Notes: a model not told the origin generated them from the sequence alone. DNA of 64,000 nucleotides from Semisulcospira habei (GCA_036245525.1 BTPG01000006.1:97438553-97502552); one strand, 5' to 3'. Shown: positions 34,110 through 45,069, counted from the first letter of the stretch. Translations and numbers: made by a program.

Positions 34110-34216
34110 TGCCATTACTACTGCTATTATTATAATTATTATTAGTATTATCATCATCATTATATTATTATTACTACTACTACTGCCATTATTATTATTC
34201 CTGCTATTATTATTAC
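34110..34216. repeat. (ATT)n-like trinucleotide tract
   Basis: Imperfect ATT, ACT and ATC trinucleotides for about 107 bp. Confidence 0.85.
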
Positions 34217-34226
34217 AGCATTGCAT

Positions 34227-34462
34227 TTAACCCATATCATACTGACGCTAAAAGCTTCAAATTTGTACACTGCCATATATATTCAAGCTACATTATAGTA
34301 CTTACAGGGTCAGGATATAAACCAATGGCTTTAAGTTCAAGGGTGGTGCCAGAATAGCTTGGCACCTAGAGGCGCCAAGATATTCTGGCACTACCCTTGA
34401 ACTATTTTAGTCATATTAGAACTTATTTCACACACTGGTGTATTCCGAATGATAAGGGTTAA
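34227..34462. mobile_element. piggyBac-like hairpin MITE (family 3), copy 1
   Basis: 236 bp from TTAACCCATATCATACTGA to CCGAATGATAAGGGTTAA. The ends are TIRs (TTAACCCWTATCAT) of the TTAA-CCC...GGG-TTAA form used by piggyBac elements. The interior holds a long foldback GTTCAAGGGTGGTGCCAGAA...TTCTGGCACTACCCTTGAAC. No coding capacity. A relative lies 255 bp downstream. Confidence 0.85.
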
Positions 34463-34716
34463 GGATACAGATTTGAGATCGTAATCACTTGCTCAATCAA
34501 ATAGCTTTTATTTTCACACACAAAAAGTTTTGCATTAAAAGTTTAATAAGTTTCCGTGATACCATGCGCAATCGCTTTAATGGCCTGGCTGTTTGTTTCT
34601 GCCATTGTTATCCTTGACTTTTTGTATTAAACATGCTTTATTTATTCCGTAAAGTACAGGCCGCTTCTGCCAAGTCGACACTAAGCACAGAGTTCACCTA
34701 AGCTTCTCTTTTAGTG

Positions 34717-34939
34717 TTAACCCATATCATACTGAGGCTAACAGCTTCAAATTTGTACATTGTCATATGCAAGCTATATTATACTATAGTACTTACAGAT
34801 AAGGATATAGACCAATAGCTTTAGTTCAAGGGTAATGCCAGAATAGCTTGGCACCTAGAGAAGCCAAGCTATTCTACCCTTGAACTATTTTAGCCAAACT
34901 TATTTCACACACCCGTGTATTCTGAACGATAAGGGTTAA
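34717..34939. mobile_element. piggyBac-like hairpin MITE (family 3), copy 2
   Basis: Same ends and order as 34227-34462: TTAACCCATATCATACTGAG to TCTGAACGATAAGGGTTAA. The right arm of the internal foldback has lost about 9 bp. Confidence 0.85.
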
Positions 34940-34954
34940 TACAAAACACCCTGT

Positions 34955-35045
34955 TTAACTCTTTGGTTTTAGTAGCGGTTTTTATCGCGCTGATTCCTGC
35001 ATGAATCATTGCAATAAAAACTGCTTCCGACAGCCAAAGAGTTAA
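34955..35045. mobile_element. TTAA-bounded hairpin (family 2), 91 bp
   Basis: TTAACTCTTTGGTTTTAGTA...CGACAGCCAAAGAGTTAA, with inner TTTTTATCGCGCTGATTCC and GAATCATTGCAATAAAAAC. It starts only 15 bp after the previous MITE ends. Confidence 0.85.
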
Positions 35046-35585
35046 ACAACACGGAGATAAATTTTTTTCAATGAAAATAAAAAAGGCTTAATACATGCGC
35101 AACTCTGGTCCCGATGTGAAAGGCCCGCAAAACCCGATCCTACCGCCTGTCACGGCGGGTCTATGGGGAGGTTGTTTATGTGGGTGTACATTCACAACAC
35201 CAGCCTCGTGTGACAGTGAAATTCTTTCCAAACAGTCCGATACAACCACATTTCTTTATTTCCCCCCCCCCCCCCCCCCCCCCCTTCAAATTCTGCTCCC
35301 AGCAAAACTTAAAGAGGTTTAAAAAATTAAGAAAATTTAAAAATATTCTCAAACCGTTGTATAAATAGTGCGCGCGTGCGCGCGCGCGCGTGCTTACGTG
35401 TGAACGCGAGCGCGTTCTGAATAAATCTCCTTTTTAATTAGTCAAGGGACGGGTCGCCGAGTTAGCTATTCTAGTTGATCGTGCTCAAGTCAGCCTGACA
35501 CCGTAATGCTAGATGAGATGTCCACACACAAAGAAAGCGATCTAAGATCGAGTTTTCAGCATTTTCATGTAGAGAAATCTAACCC

Positions 35586-35626
<41 letters not shown>

Positions 35627-35960
35627 AAAAAAAAAAAATGTGAAAGATGGACACGCAAGAAAGGTGGATGGGATTTGCGGGGATGGGTTCGGGGGAGGGG
35701 GGGGGGGGAGAGAGATAAAAAGAGAGAAGGAATGGGGGGTGGGGGGTGGGGGGAAGAGGGCGAGGAAGACGGGAGAGAGACGGAGACATGAGAGACAGAG
35801 GAGAGGCCGAGAGAGACGACAGACATGCTTTCTTACTCTAATGGAAGACAAATAAGGTTAAAAAAAATAAACAACCTAGAGTGTTATTGCTATATTATTT
35901 TTTTTATAAAATGTAACTTCTACTGGAAAATATCCTTTTGACTCGATTTCAAATTCGCTC
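35046..35960. repeat. Low-complexity stretch: C, A and G runs, alternating CG
   Basis: C run 35262-35284; alternating CG/TG 35369-35395; C run 35587-35616 followed by an A run 35617-35638; then G-rich and GGGGAGAGA-type purine sequence to 35830. The apparent proline-, glycine- and phenylalanine-rich frames here are artefacts of these runs. Confidence 0.85.
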
Positions 35961-36165
35961 TTGCTTTCCCATTCTATCACTACAGAGCGGTCGGTCACTT
36001 GCGATTGTTACAAAGCGACTAGCACGCTCTTCATGGAAGACTCTTCTAACTACACCATCACATTGGTCGTCTCTCTCGATCCGCCGCGATCACCAGCACT
36101 GACCATCGCAGCGAATAGAGGAGACGACCAGTGTGCCACATTCTATGCGCAGGGCTTTGAGCCGT

Positions 36166-36202
36166 CAGGTCCAAAATCACAGACCAGCACACATACATTT
36201 TG
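36166..36202. repeat. Family-5 right arm
   Basis: GGTCCAAAATCACAGACCAG followed by CACACATACATTTTG, matching the right arm at 43228-43253. The left arm is not clear. Confidence 0.4.
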
Positions 36203-36426
36203 AAAACAAAATAGCTTTAGTTTTGTACTCACGGTGTGGATGTCATAGAACTGAGAGGTAGAGTCTGCCTAGTGCGGTGAGCGAGAAGTCGCACTGACGT
36301 GTTGGTCGTCACATGGTTGCTTCCTGACCATAGTATTCCACAGTAAATCGGAAACCACTGTCTGGAGTTCTGCACAGAATAAAACGCAGAAATAGTTATA
36401 GACGTAAAAGAAAATCAATATATTCG

Positions 36427-36508
36427 TTAACACATTCGAGACCTGCCGCCTCCGGATAAGCGACATAAAGCCGCGTATCCCGGATGCGCCATATCTCGAA
36501 AGAGTTAA
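36427..36508. mobile_element. TTAA-bounded hairpin (family 4), 82 bp
   Basis: TTAACACATTCGAGACC...ATATCTCGAAAGAGTTAA, with inner CCTCCGGATAAGCG and CGCGTATCCCGGATGCG around ACATAAAGC. Only 12 bp separate it from the next hairpin. Confidence 0.8.
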
Positions 36509-36520
36509 TACTTCTTAGTA

Positions 36521-36612
36521 TTAACTCTTTGGCTGTCGGTTTCAGTGTTTGTCGCTTAGATTCCTGCAGAAATCATCGCCACTAACAGGACTACCAACAG
36601 CAACAGGGTTAA
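36521..36612. mobile_element. TTAA-bounded hairpin (family 2), 92 bp
   Basis: TTAACTCTTTGGCTGTCGGT...CCAACAGCAACAGGGTTAA, with inner GTTTGTCGCTTAGATTCC and AAATCATCGCCACTAAC. Confidence 0.8.
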
Positions 36613-36776
36613 TGTGTACTACTGCTCTCAATATTGTCATAAGAGGACTTCGACAACCCCATTTTCTCTGGGCGACTGACAGAGAGTCAGTCAGCCGTGA
36701 GGTGTCCTTGGATTGAATGGCAGACTTTCATAAATTGGAGGGAGAAAAAAATCACAACTGATGTAGTACAAAAGCT

Positions 36777-37857
36777 AGCCGGGTCTACCGTGCACCACCG
36801 CACCCCTCTCCCCCCTTCCCAGTACTCAATAAGATGGGTTTCAAAGTGTACCTTAGCATGTCATGAGATGTTTAAGCCATTTCCCCCTAAAATCCTTAGG
36901 AACACACCAGAGAGATGGCGCAAGGGTACCCCCATTCACGCTCTTCGCCGATGCGAAAATGAGGTTGAGAAACATTTTCCTCTAAATCAGAATTCATTCC
37001 AGAAGCCCAAATCAGGCAATATTATGTTAAGGACACCTTCTGCGTCCTCTGCAAAAATCAGAATGAAAAAATATTGAATCTCTGGCTCACAGTGAAGGTA
37101 TTTATTTGTGCATCCAGTAAACGGCCATTTCCGCGAAATCACACACACACAAAAATTAATAATGTGTCAGACGCCTTCAGACATTTTCTATAGCACTGGC
37201 AGTCCATTTTCAGGCTTACATCATTAAAACAGGATGTCACAATTATTATAAACTTGACTAGGTGATGCTGTGATCACTGTGAGTGCCACAGTGTTGATTT
37301 TGTATCCCTACCCCCAAGTTGTAAAAATACACAAAATTAATCAGAAAAAAATACTAAAGTTATTCCATTTCATTTTGACCTCTCTTTAGTTTCAATCATG
37401 TGAGCATAAAGTGCAAGAAAATAAGGAAAGTCGGCATCCTTTACGGTACGTTCGTGGTGAATGATAGCTTTTTCCCATTTAAAATTGCTGAATTGGGAAA
37501 CGTAAATTGTTTCCGATGCCCTCAGAAATTTTGTATACAACTGATACTGTGATAGGTCTTTTTTCAAAGTTTTATTGGTTAGGATAGAGTACCACAGTTA
37601 CTCTCAACCTGATTTTATGATGTTGTGATGCATTTAGGGGCCACAGTGGCTAAATCTGCTGCCCTGCCCCCATTTTGCCAGTACACAAAGGAACGTAAAA
37701 TAATCATAATAATTGCATAGTCATACTCTGTTTAAATATTTTTGTTGCCAGTTTTCTTAACAAAGTATGCAGTATGCATATTGAGCATAAGAATTTGTGA
37801 TCATTTCATTAATTTCAATGTGACCCATCAATTTAATTGTAATTCTTTTTAGTTAAG
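36777..37857 (+). repeat. Left arm of a long inverted duplication
   Basis: Matches 40012-42850 on the opposite strand. Outer part (36777 to ~37350) pairs with 42850-42315, inner part (~37360 to 37857) with 40547-40012. Shared landmarks: AGTACTCAATAAGATGGGTTT, GAATTCATTCCAGAAGCCCAAAT, GATTCAATATTTTTTCATTCTG, GGCATCCTTTACG, CCCATCAATTTAATTGTAA. The arms are diverged by eye. No known protein in either arm. Confidence 0.75.
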
Positions 37858-37879
37858 GCATGTTTAACAAGGGCCGCTG

Positions 37880-39562
37880 AAGCTTCTATCATCTGCACAT
37901 TCAGCAGTCTTGTCAAACTCGGGGAAGGCGTACCTCAGGGAGATGTTGTGTCTGATGCTGTTCTTGGTCTACATTAATGACATCAGTACAGCAGTACCAA
38001 GGTTCGTCTCGAACATCCTCCATGCTGACGACTTTGTAGTGTGGAGCACAGCAGAACATAAAGAAATAGCATCCTGCAGAATCCTGGATACTGGCAATAG
38101 AGTCAGCAGCTGGACTGAAAGATGGCCACTCAAACTGAGCTAGACCATCTCTTTCAATCAGATGAAAGAGGTCACCTTGAAACTGGAGACCTTCTAGAAC
38201 CAAAGACAGACAGGCCAACTTTACTGGCAACAAATAAATTACTGGATTCATGTGGAGGCCTCACATCGATGCCATGGAAGCTAGAGCTGCGGGGGAAAGA
38301 AGTCTCTGACCAAGAAACTGGTGGGGACCACATTGGCGCAAATTACCTCATCTTGGCGCAAGCAAACACCAGCTCGGTCAGACCAGTAGTGCGGTACCAA
38401 GATACATTGACAACATGAAACACTGCCAGGCTTGACAAAATGCAGAACATGGGTCATTCTCATGATGCAGTGACATTCTTAGAGCCAACTGGACCACCCC
38501 AATTTAGGAAATGAAGGACATTGGAGCCACTGGAACACAGAACAGCACACAAGATGAAGAAGACTTACTAAACACCGACAGCACTGGAGATTACAGGAGC
38601 AGACCAAGAACCGTCAGAAACGCCCAAGTCTGAACTGCCAACTGAAGGTTCTGCAAAGTGCTAAAACTGACGTACTGGAACCAAGCCCAAAGATGTGTGA
38701 AGAGCTCCCTTCAGATACCTGGACATCTCGAAAGAGCATTCTAGACAACATAAACGATGTTCCTGGACTCTTTTCCAAAGGTCGCGGCACTGCACAAAGC
38801 CATCTCGCTGGAGATTATGCACAAGCGCTACCCTCACAGCAGCGGTGCTCACGTCTTCAGAGGCGGGTCTGCACAAAACGCCGTGCGGAACAAAGGAAGT
38901 GGCCTGTACATCTCTTGTGCAGGCTGCACTACTACCTCCCTCTCCTTACCAGCTGGCGGCAGCAGCTCCAACTATCGTACAGATCTGCAGGTGCTCAACA
39001 CAGCAGCAGAGCACTAGCTAGGGTAAGGCAGCAGCTTGATCCACTGATCTCCTCACCAGGAAGTTTTCAAAATAGACAGGACGCCCTGTCCACAAAATAG
39101 TATTGCAGTGGATTCCTGTGCATTCTGGAGTAGATGGGAATGGAGAGGCTGACAGCCTGGCCAAAGCAGGCGCCAGACTACCTCAAGATCACAACCTCCT
39201 GTAAAGAAACCAAGACACTACAGTAACAAAGTGATTGGCAACAGGAGAATGGCGACTGCAGCTTGTGGGCAGACGACACCAACAACCTGAACAGGGAGAG
39301 CCAGGCCACCATCTTCCATCTACGCACTGATCACTCTGGACTCACCTCGTGAAACTGGGTCATGCGGAAACAGCCCTTTGTGAATGTGGCGTAGAAAATC
39401 AGTCTCCTAGCACATTCTCTAGACTGTCCATGCTGAGAAGCGGTCCGCTGGCAGTTCTGACCAGAAGACACGCCCCTGTACACCAAACTCTGAAAACATG
39501 CTGCCGAGCTCTTGACAGCTCCCTTATTGTCAGCCAGAACAATGTAAGATTTAAAGACGGCC
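37880..39562 (+). pseudogene. Strongly decayed LINE with RT and RNase H remnants
   Basis: Pieces in shifting frames read GEGVPQGDVV (the family's usual GVPQG turn), LFLVYINDIS, NILHADDFVVW (the catalytic ADD), and near 39105-39180 QWIPVHSGVDGNGEADSLAKAGA, the HxGxxGNExAD end of RNase H. Many stops and frameshifts. The order RT then RNase H fits an I/R1/jockey-group LINE. It sits between the two arms of the long inverted duplication and is itself broken by a 201-bp LINE-A derivative. Confidence 0.65.
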
Positions 39563-39575
39563 ATCAAGGAATTGA

Positions 39576-39776
39576 CCTCGCGCTGGGACCATATGGCGTT
39601 GAGGCGCGTCCCCTGGGTGGTGGATAGGGGGGTCCCTCGTGAGAGGGGTGCACCGAATGAAATAAGGTGCCGTGAACCAACATGGTCTAAGGGAAGGTGA
39701 CCCCGACAGAAAACCCCTGGTCCTCCTATTAAGGGGGTTGGGCGTGGGGGTAGCTTCCCCACCCTGCAAAGTAAGT
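39576..39776 (+). mobile_element. 201-bp LINE-A derivative: 5' leader fused to 3' tail
   Basis: TSDs ATCAAGGAATTGA at 39563-39575 and 39777-39789 bound it exactly. It starts at the LINE-A 5' end (CCTCGCGCTGGG), runs through the leader to CACCCTGCAA and passes straight into AGTAAGT, the LINE-A 3' tail. All coding sequence is missing. The join lies at GCAA, which occurs both in the leader and just before the tail (CGCAAGTAAGT), so RNA-level or template-switch deletion at a 4-bp microhomology is likely (inference). Confidence 0.88.
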
Positions 39777-39789
39777 ATCAAGGAATTGA

Positions 39790-40011
39790 ACGTTGCACAA
39801 GAAGAAGAAGGCAAAAAATGGGGGGTGGAAGTGGTGATCTCGTGGTGGACATAGTGGAAACTAAGTATTTTGATAACATTGTTTTGGCTGTTAGGAACCA
39901 TAAAACTTTATTACGCATATTCATATTTACACATTTCTAGACAAAATAAATGAAAAGAAAAGGGGAAACCTTACTAGACTCGACTTATGCTAGGTAAAAT
40001 ATCACAAAAGA
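39790..40011. other. No gene seen between LINE-A derivative and right arm
   Basis: AT-rich sequence continuing the decayed LINE region for at most a few tens of bases, then unrecognised DNA. Confidence 0.4.
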
Positions 40012-40547
40012 CCAGCCAGTTATTAGTTAAAAATAGTTACAATTAAATTGATGGGCCACATTGAAATTAATGAAATGATCACAAATTCTTATGCTCAATA
40101 TGCATACTTTGTTAAGAAAACTGGCAACAAAAAATATTTAAACAGAGCGTAAGCAAATTTTTATAATCATTTTGTGTTCCTTTGCGTACTGGTAAAATGG
40201 GGGTAGGACAGCAGATTCAGCTACTGTGGCACCTAATTGCATCACAGCATCATAAAATCAGGTTGGGAGTAACTGTGGTAAGTCTATCCTAACCAATAAA
40301 ACCTATTTTAAAAAAAAGACCTATCAGTTGTATACAAAATTTCTGAGGGCATCGGAAACAAACGTATGTTTCCCAATTCATCAATTTTAAATGGGAAAAG
40401 CTATCATTCACCACGTAAAGGATGCAGACTTTCCTTATTTTCTTGCACTTTATGCTCACATTATTGAAACTGAATATGTAAAGAGAGGTCAAAATGAAAT
40501 GGAATAAACTTAATCATTTTTTTATAATTAATTTTATATATATATAT

Positions 40548-42314
40548 ATGACTAAGTGCCAAAAGGTGAGCAAAAAGTGAGTGACCTCTTTTGCAGGAAA
40601 CTAAAATCTGTTTAAAAAGACATGTGTTGACTTTAACAAGTGGAATGTGTGTGTAAATGATTAAAGATATACTGGCAATAATTTATGCACCTAACGTAAA
40701 GCCGTTTGGTGAGTATACTGTAAAATGCCAGAATTCACCAATGAAAATCGGCCCGGGAAAGCGGACAACGATTTGCCGTCGGTCTTTTTTTGATCTCGCG
40801 TGTTTAAGCAGTTCAATAACAAACCTGGTGCTAACCATGCCCAAATGTTCAGGGAAGATTGATCTTATAATCCGTGTATTTCCAAGATTTGAAGGTAAGC
40901 CATGCTTTTGTTTATAGCTCTTGAAAGTAGCCTCTGTCGGACGTCAGGTTTGTCGCCACAAAAGCATGTTAATTTCTGCGAACTTGTGCTAGCGAAAGGC
41001 ACGCTAACCCAACCAGAAATGGCGTCATTGCGTTGTTTCGCTTTCATTGAATATTTGATATGGGGCGGTCCGTGGCGCAGTGGTTAAGGCGCCTGCCACC
41101 AATTCCAAAGGTGAGCGGTTCGATACCGGGTTCCGGCGTTGGACTTTTCTCCTCTGGTAAGTGTCACCGTTAATTCGGGCGGACCGTCGGGGGTTCTTTC
41201 TCCGGGTACTCCGGTTCTTCCACCCCCCACACTTTGGTACCGGTCTCAGGCCACTTTACAAAATTTCAAATACAAGCGATAAAAAAATCTCTGTAACTTC
41301 AGTAGCTGACTGGCCCTTCGTTTGTCTTGTACTGTGTTTGTCTTAAATGGCGTAAATCCGCGTTTGTTTCGTGAGTGTGTGTGTTGGGTTTCAGGCGCGG
41401 CGCTTTGAGTCGATTTCCCCAAAATTGAGAAAAAGCGCCTATATAATAACGGTATTATTATTATTATTATTATAAGTTTACTTTTCCGTCACAGCTTTCT
41501 AAGCTGGCAAAAAAAGGACCTTCTGAATCTGAGGGTCAGAATTAAAATAATGCACTCAGCCTGTACACAGATGAAATTTTTTTGAATATTTGTTTTATTT
41601 TTACAGGCGCAGACTGTTTAGCACATCATGTTTTATCATGTAAATTACATCAGAAAGCTGTATGCAGTTTGTTCTTCATCTGTTTTGTTTGTTAAATATT
41701 GTGCTTGAAACTGGGGGAAAAGGCTTTGTGTTTGTGGCTTCTGATAACTATCCCGGGGATATCTGCTGCAATCCTGATGTTGACATAAGTTACAAATTCT
41801 GGCCCTGACTGCCAATAAATATATTTCGGCAGCAAAGATGACTCTCATTTGCTCTTCTGTGTGCATGTATTCCTGTGAGTGGTATATATAACACGACAAA
41901 GTGTGTTTTTCTTGCTTGTAGGATATTTTTAAAATTGAATATGGTCGGATGTCAGGTATTGCAACACAAATCATGTTCTGGGATTAGAACATTCAAAGCC
42001 AAAGAGCAGTAATTGTTTGGATAGGTCAATTGTGACCACTACTTATTATTTTAACTGTTTGGAAACAGATTTGTGTTTTTTATCCCACCAATTTAGAGGC
42101 ACTATGTCGCAATACCTGATGTCCGACATATCCAGACTTAAAATTTTTAATGGCCATTTTCTCAAAAACCATTTCAGATATTATCTTTTTCTTTTACAAA
42201 CACATTACCAATACAGTGTACATCACCCAAATACATTTTCTGGCACTTTATGTCAAACTTTGATTTTCAACCCAGTTGTCCTCTTTGTGAGAGCACCTTT
42301 TGGCACTTAGTCAT
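40548..42314. mobile_element. 1.77-kb DNA element with 21-bp perfect TIRs
   Basis: Left TIR ATGACTAAGTGCCAAAAGG... (40548-40568) and right TIR (42294-42314) are perfect inverted repeats of 21 bp. It interrupts the right arm of the inverted duplication exactly. Flanks are (TA)n and T-rich, so the TSD cannot be read. No transposase frame is recognisable; it contains a tRNA-SINE (41062-41474). Words like GTCGGATGTCAGGTATTGC (41941-41959) and its near-inverse (42108-42126) form an internal inverted pair. Confidence 0.75.
41062..41474 (+). mobile_element. tRNA-derived SINE, full length, (TTA)n tail
   Basis: Head GGGGCGGTCCGTGGCGCAG with A box TGGCGCAGTGG (41073-41083) and B box GGTTCGATACC (41117-41127). 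The middle is shared with 1-243. The end GGCGCTTTGAGTCG...AAAAAGCGCCTATATAA is followed by (TTA)n. The GCGCTTTGAG/AAAAGCGC end is the deeply conserved kind of tail seen in many invertebrate SINEs (from memory). Confidence 0.88.
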
Positions 42315-43140
42315 ATTTTTAAAACTTCGGGTTAGGGATACAAAATCAACAGCATCACCTAGTTAAGTTTATAAATAATAATTGTGACATCCTGGTTTAA
42401 TGATGTAAGCCTGAAAATGGACTGCCAGTGCTATAGAAAATGTCTGAAGACATCTGACACATTATTTTTTTTTTTTTTTTTTTTTTTTGCGATTTCGCAG
42501 AAATGGCCGTTTACTGGATGCACAAATCCTTCACTGTGAGCCAGAGATTCAATATTTTTTCATTCTGATTTTTGCAGAGGACGCAGAAGGTAACATAATA
42601 TTGCCTGATTTGGGCTTCTGGAATGAATTCTGATTTAGAGGAAAATGTGTCTCAACCTCATTTTCGCATCCGCGAAGAGCGTGAATGGGGGTACCCTTTG
42701 CGCCATCGGCTATATCTCTGGTGTGTTCCTAAGGATTTAGGGGAACATTGCTTAAACATCTCAGGACATACTAAGGTACACTTTGAAACCCATCTTATTG
42801 AGTACTGGGGTTGGGGGGTCGAGGGGCTGGGGGTTTGCACGGTAGCCAAGACTGGCTTATGAAGTAATGAGAATAAGCTAAATGTGGAGAAACTGAACTT
42901 ATCTTTATTAGAAACTAAAGAATACTAATGGATTCTGCACAGCAGGCCACAATCTAAAAATAGCAATAACAATGCCCCCAACCTCCCTATCTCTCTGTAA
43001 CTTCTCACAAAGCAAACACGCCATATGCAACCACTCCTAGGTGCAAACAACACTCCCCTACAAAATGTCTTAAAGCCAAAATATACCCGAAAATTCAAAT
43101 CACTTGCCACATACAGCCACATCGACTGATCGTTTTACAC

Positions 43141-43253
43141 TGTGAGCTGGCCTGTGATTTTAGACCTTATGCCGTTTTACCAGGTGTGGTGGTCTGTTAA
43201 TTTGGCCCCTAAGGGCACAGGCCATTAGATCCAAAATCACACACCAGCACACA
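43141..43253. mobile_element. Family-5 MITE, ~113 bp, 26-bp imperfect TIRs
   Basis: Left TGTGAGCTGGCCTGTGATTT and right AAATCACACACCAGCACACA are inverted with few mismatches. The interior TGGTCTGTTAATTTGGCCCC...AGGCCATTAGATCC also folds partly. Confidence 0.6.
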
Positions 43254-44324
43254 ATTTTCACTCTGGTCAACAACATACACACCTGTGCATCTAATACCTT
43301 AAAGCACCCAGGACCATCCAACTAAACAGTCAACATGTACATCTTTCACTGCCTAAGACAACTCACTCTTTAACGGCATCCATCATTTCAGCACCAGTAC
43401 AGTTACTCGAAGACAGAAATCAACGACGAAGTAGCTTAAAAGTAGGGCTTGATTAGCGCTTTGCGCCTGGCGTAGTTGTGTCAAGCTAAAATAGGGTGAT
43501 ATCCTTATAAATAGTCAAACGGTAATGAGCTATCATGGTCCATCCATCTCCCGCAGTTGGCACTGTGATGGAAAGATACTGAGAACTTGTTAGCACTCGT
43601 GAGGGCAATCCTTGCAAATTTTTCCCATCAACACCACCACACCTTCACTAGTTACTAGAACTTCCGTTTCCACCGTCAACTGCTGGAAGCAAACTAACGC
43701 TAACAATAGCGGATGCTCATTAGGTAGTGCCTGCTTAGATCGGTGCTGAGAGTGGCACCACACAAATCAGAACCCACCTTTTAAGTAGTCACGGTGAATC
43801 CATCTCCAGCAACTTTAAAGTAGTGTTTATGGACAAGTCTGCAGACGAGTCAGTTCCGGAACAGCCCTCTGTCAATCTTTCATTCAAAAGTGAACACAAT
43901 TCAACTACAAGAGACATAGGTCGTCATGAGCCCCCTAAAGTTGCGGGGGAAGATATATAATGCCTTTGTTGATGCCTCTTTGTACCTATGTAATGTTCAT
44001 TAAACTGCTAGGGCTCTTTGGCGTTATTTGTGAAACCCAATCTGCGTCCACTGGCAGTGAAGGGGTTTAACAACACAAAGCCTTGATAAGATTCTGATGA
44101 CATGAGCCACTGCAAACTGCAGTGCTCAGGAGATTACTTCCCTCTTTTTGGCAGAGTTAATCCCCAAATTTACATATATATCCTCAGACTAAGGAATATA
44201 TGTTGGACTATAGTCTAGGACTGGGAAGTGAATGCTAAACCACTCCTGACCAAACTTTCTGCTAGTTTATGAGTTTCCATGCCCCAATTCAGAGGCGTAC
44301 CCATTTTAACCATCAAACTTCAAA
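43254..44324. other. No gene seen
   Basis: Contains a decayed family-1 hairpin around 43917-43985 (GTCGTCATGAGCCCCC...GATGCCTCTTTG). Otherwise nothing recognised. Confidence 0.45.
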
Positions 44325-44625
44325 GAGATGATGAGTCGACTAAATTAGTATGCTATCTTTGTACCAAATTTGGCTGAAAATTTTGCAAACATGTTAGTAA
44401 TACCTACAATTTTATCAAATATCGGCATTTTACACACATTTGCCAGCCTCTTGTGACCCTTGACCTTTCCAAGGGGTCATCCAAATTAGTATGCATAGAT
44501 AGGTCTTACCATCAGGTATCTCTGTACCAAACGACGGATGATGGACGACGATGGATGGACAACGGCGGACGGATGACCACTGGCCGAAAACATACTCACT
44601 TTTGCTTCGCAAGTGAGCCAATAAA
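44325..44625 (+). repeat. AGGTCA-type element, short copy
   Basis: About one and a half units of the 29520-30505 family (GATGAGTCGACTAAATTAGTATGC; TTGTGACCCTTGACCTTTCC; TCTTACCATCAGGTATCTC). It passes into GATGACCACTGGCC, CTCACTTTTGCTTCGCAAGT, the same 3' end. Fewer units than the first copy shows the array length varies between insertions. Confidence 0.75.
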
Positions 44626-45002
44626 ATTACACGATTTTAAACCTGCAATATTTACTAATGAAAGGATTAGTCAGCATCTGTACGATTTTAAATCTTTCAA
44701 GTCTCAGTCTAGTAGTTATGACAGCTGTTAACCCTCCATGCCTATCCAGGCATTTAGCCCTACTGATGGATGCACGCACAAGGGGGTTAAAGACAAACTT
44801 CTAATCGAAGCTAAACGGGACGATGATAATTCTCCGACTTGTGCATGTCCGTCTTCCGATGCACTGTCTTGTACAGTGAAGATGATCAGCGACATTTATT
44901 TTTGTGCGCCACGTTCACGCGTAATTAGACACAATGACAGAACTTCCTACTTTTGGAAATTATCATCTGAAGACAGTTCAGTGCTCAGATCGATCATGAT
45001 TG

Positions 45003-45069
45003 GTCAAGGGTGGTGCCAGAACAGCTTGGCGCCTGGAGGCGCCAAGCTGTTCTGGCTCCACCCATGGCC
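45003..45069. repeat. Very strong hairpin, family-3 core
   Basis: GCCAGAACAGCTTGGCGCC (45015-45033) and its exact complement (45038-45056) are separated by four bases (TGGA). Flanking GGTGG/CCACC words extend the stem. It is the internal foldback of the family-3 MITEs, but here without recognisable flanking MITE sequence. A small TTAACCC...GGGTTAA segment lies upstream at 44728-44792. Confidence 0.8.

Larger units (their letters stand above)
40012..42850 (-). repeat. Right arm of the long inverted duplication, split by a TIR element
   Basis: Inverted counterpart of 36777-37857. The homology breaks off at 40547 and resumes at 42315, at the edges of the TIR element listed next. The left arm has the uninterrupted order, so the element inserted after the duplication formed, or into this copy only. 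A T run (42466-42488) sits where the left arm has (CA)n. Confidence 0.75.

Noticed and set aside
35542..35855. Overlapping Pro-, Phe- and Gly-rich frames on both strands
   Set aside because: They are translations of C, A and G runs with no domain-like sequence.
41062..41140. tRNA gene call from A and B boxes
   Set aside because: The cloverleaf does not continue, and a second copy with the same non-tRNA body shows it is a SINE.
44728..44792. TTAACCC...GGGTTAA segment as a further MITE
   Set aside because: Only the outer seven bases are inverted and the interior matches no other family member. It may be chance.
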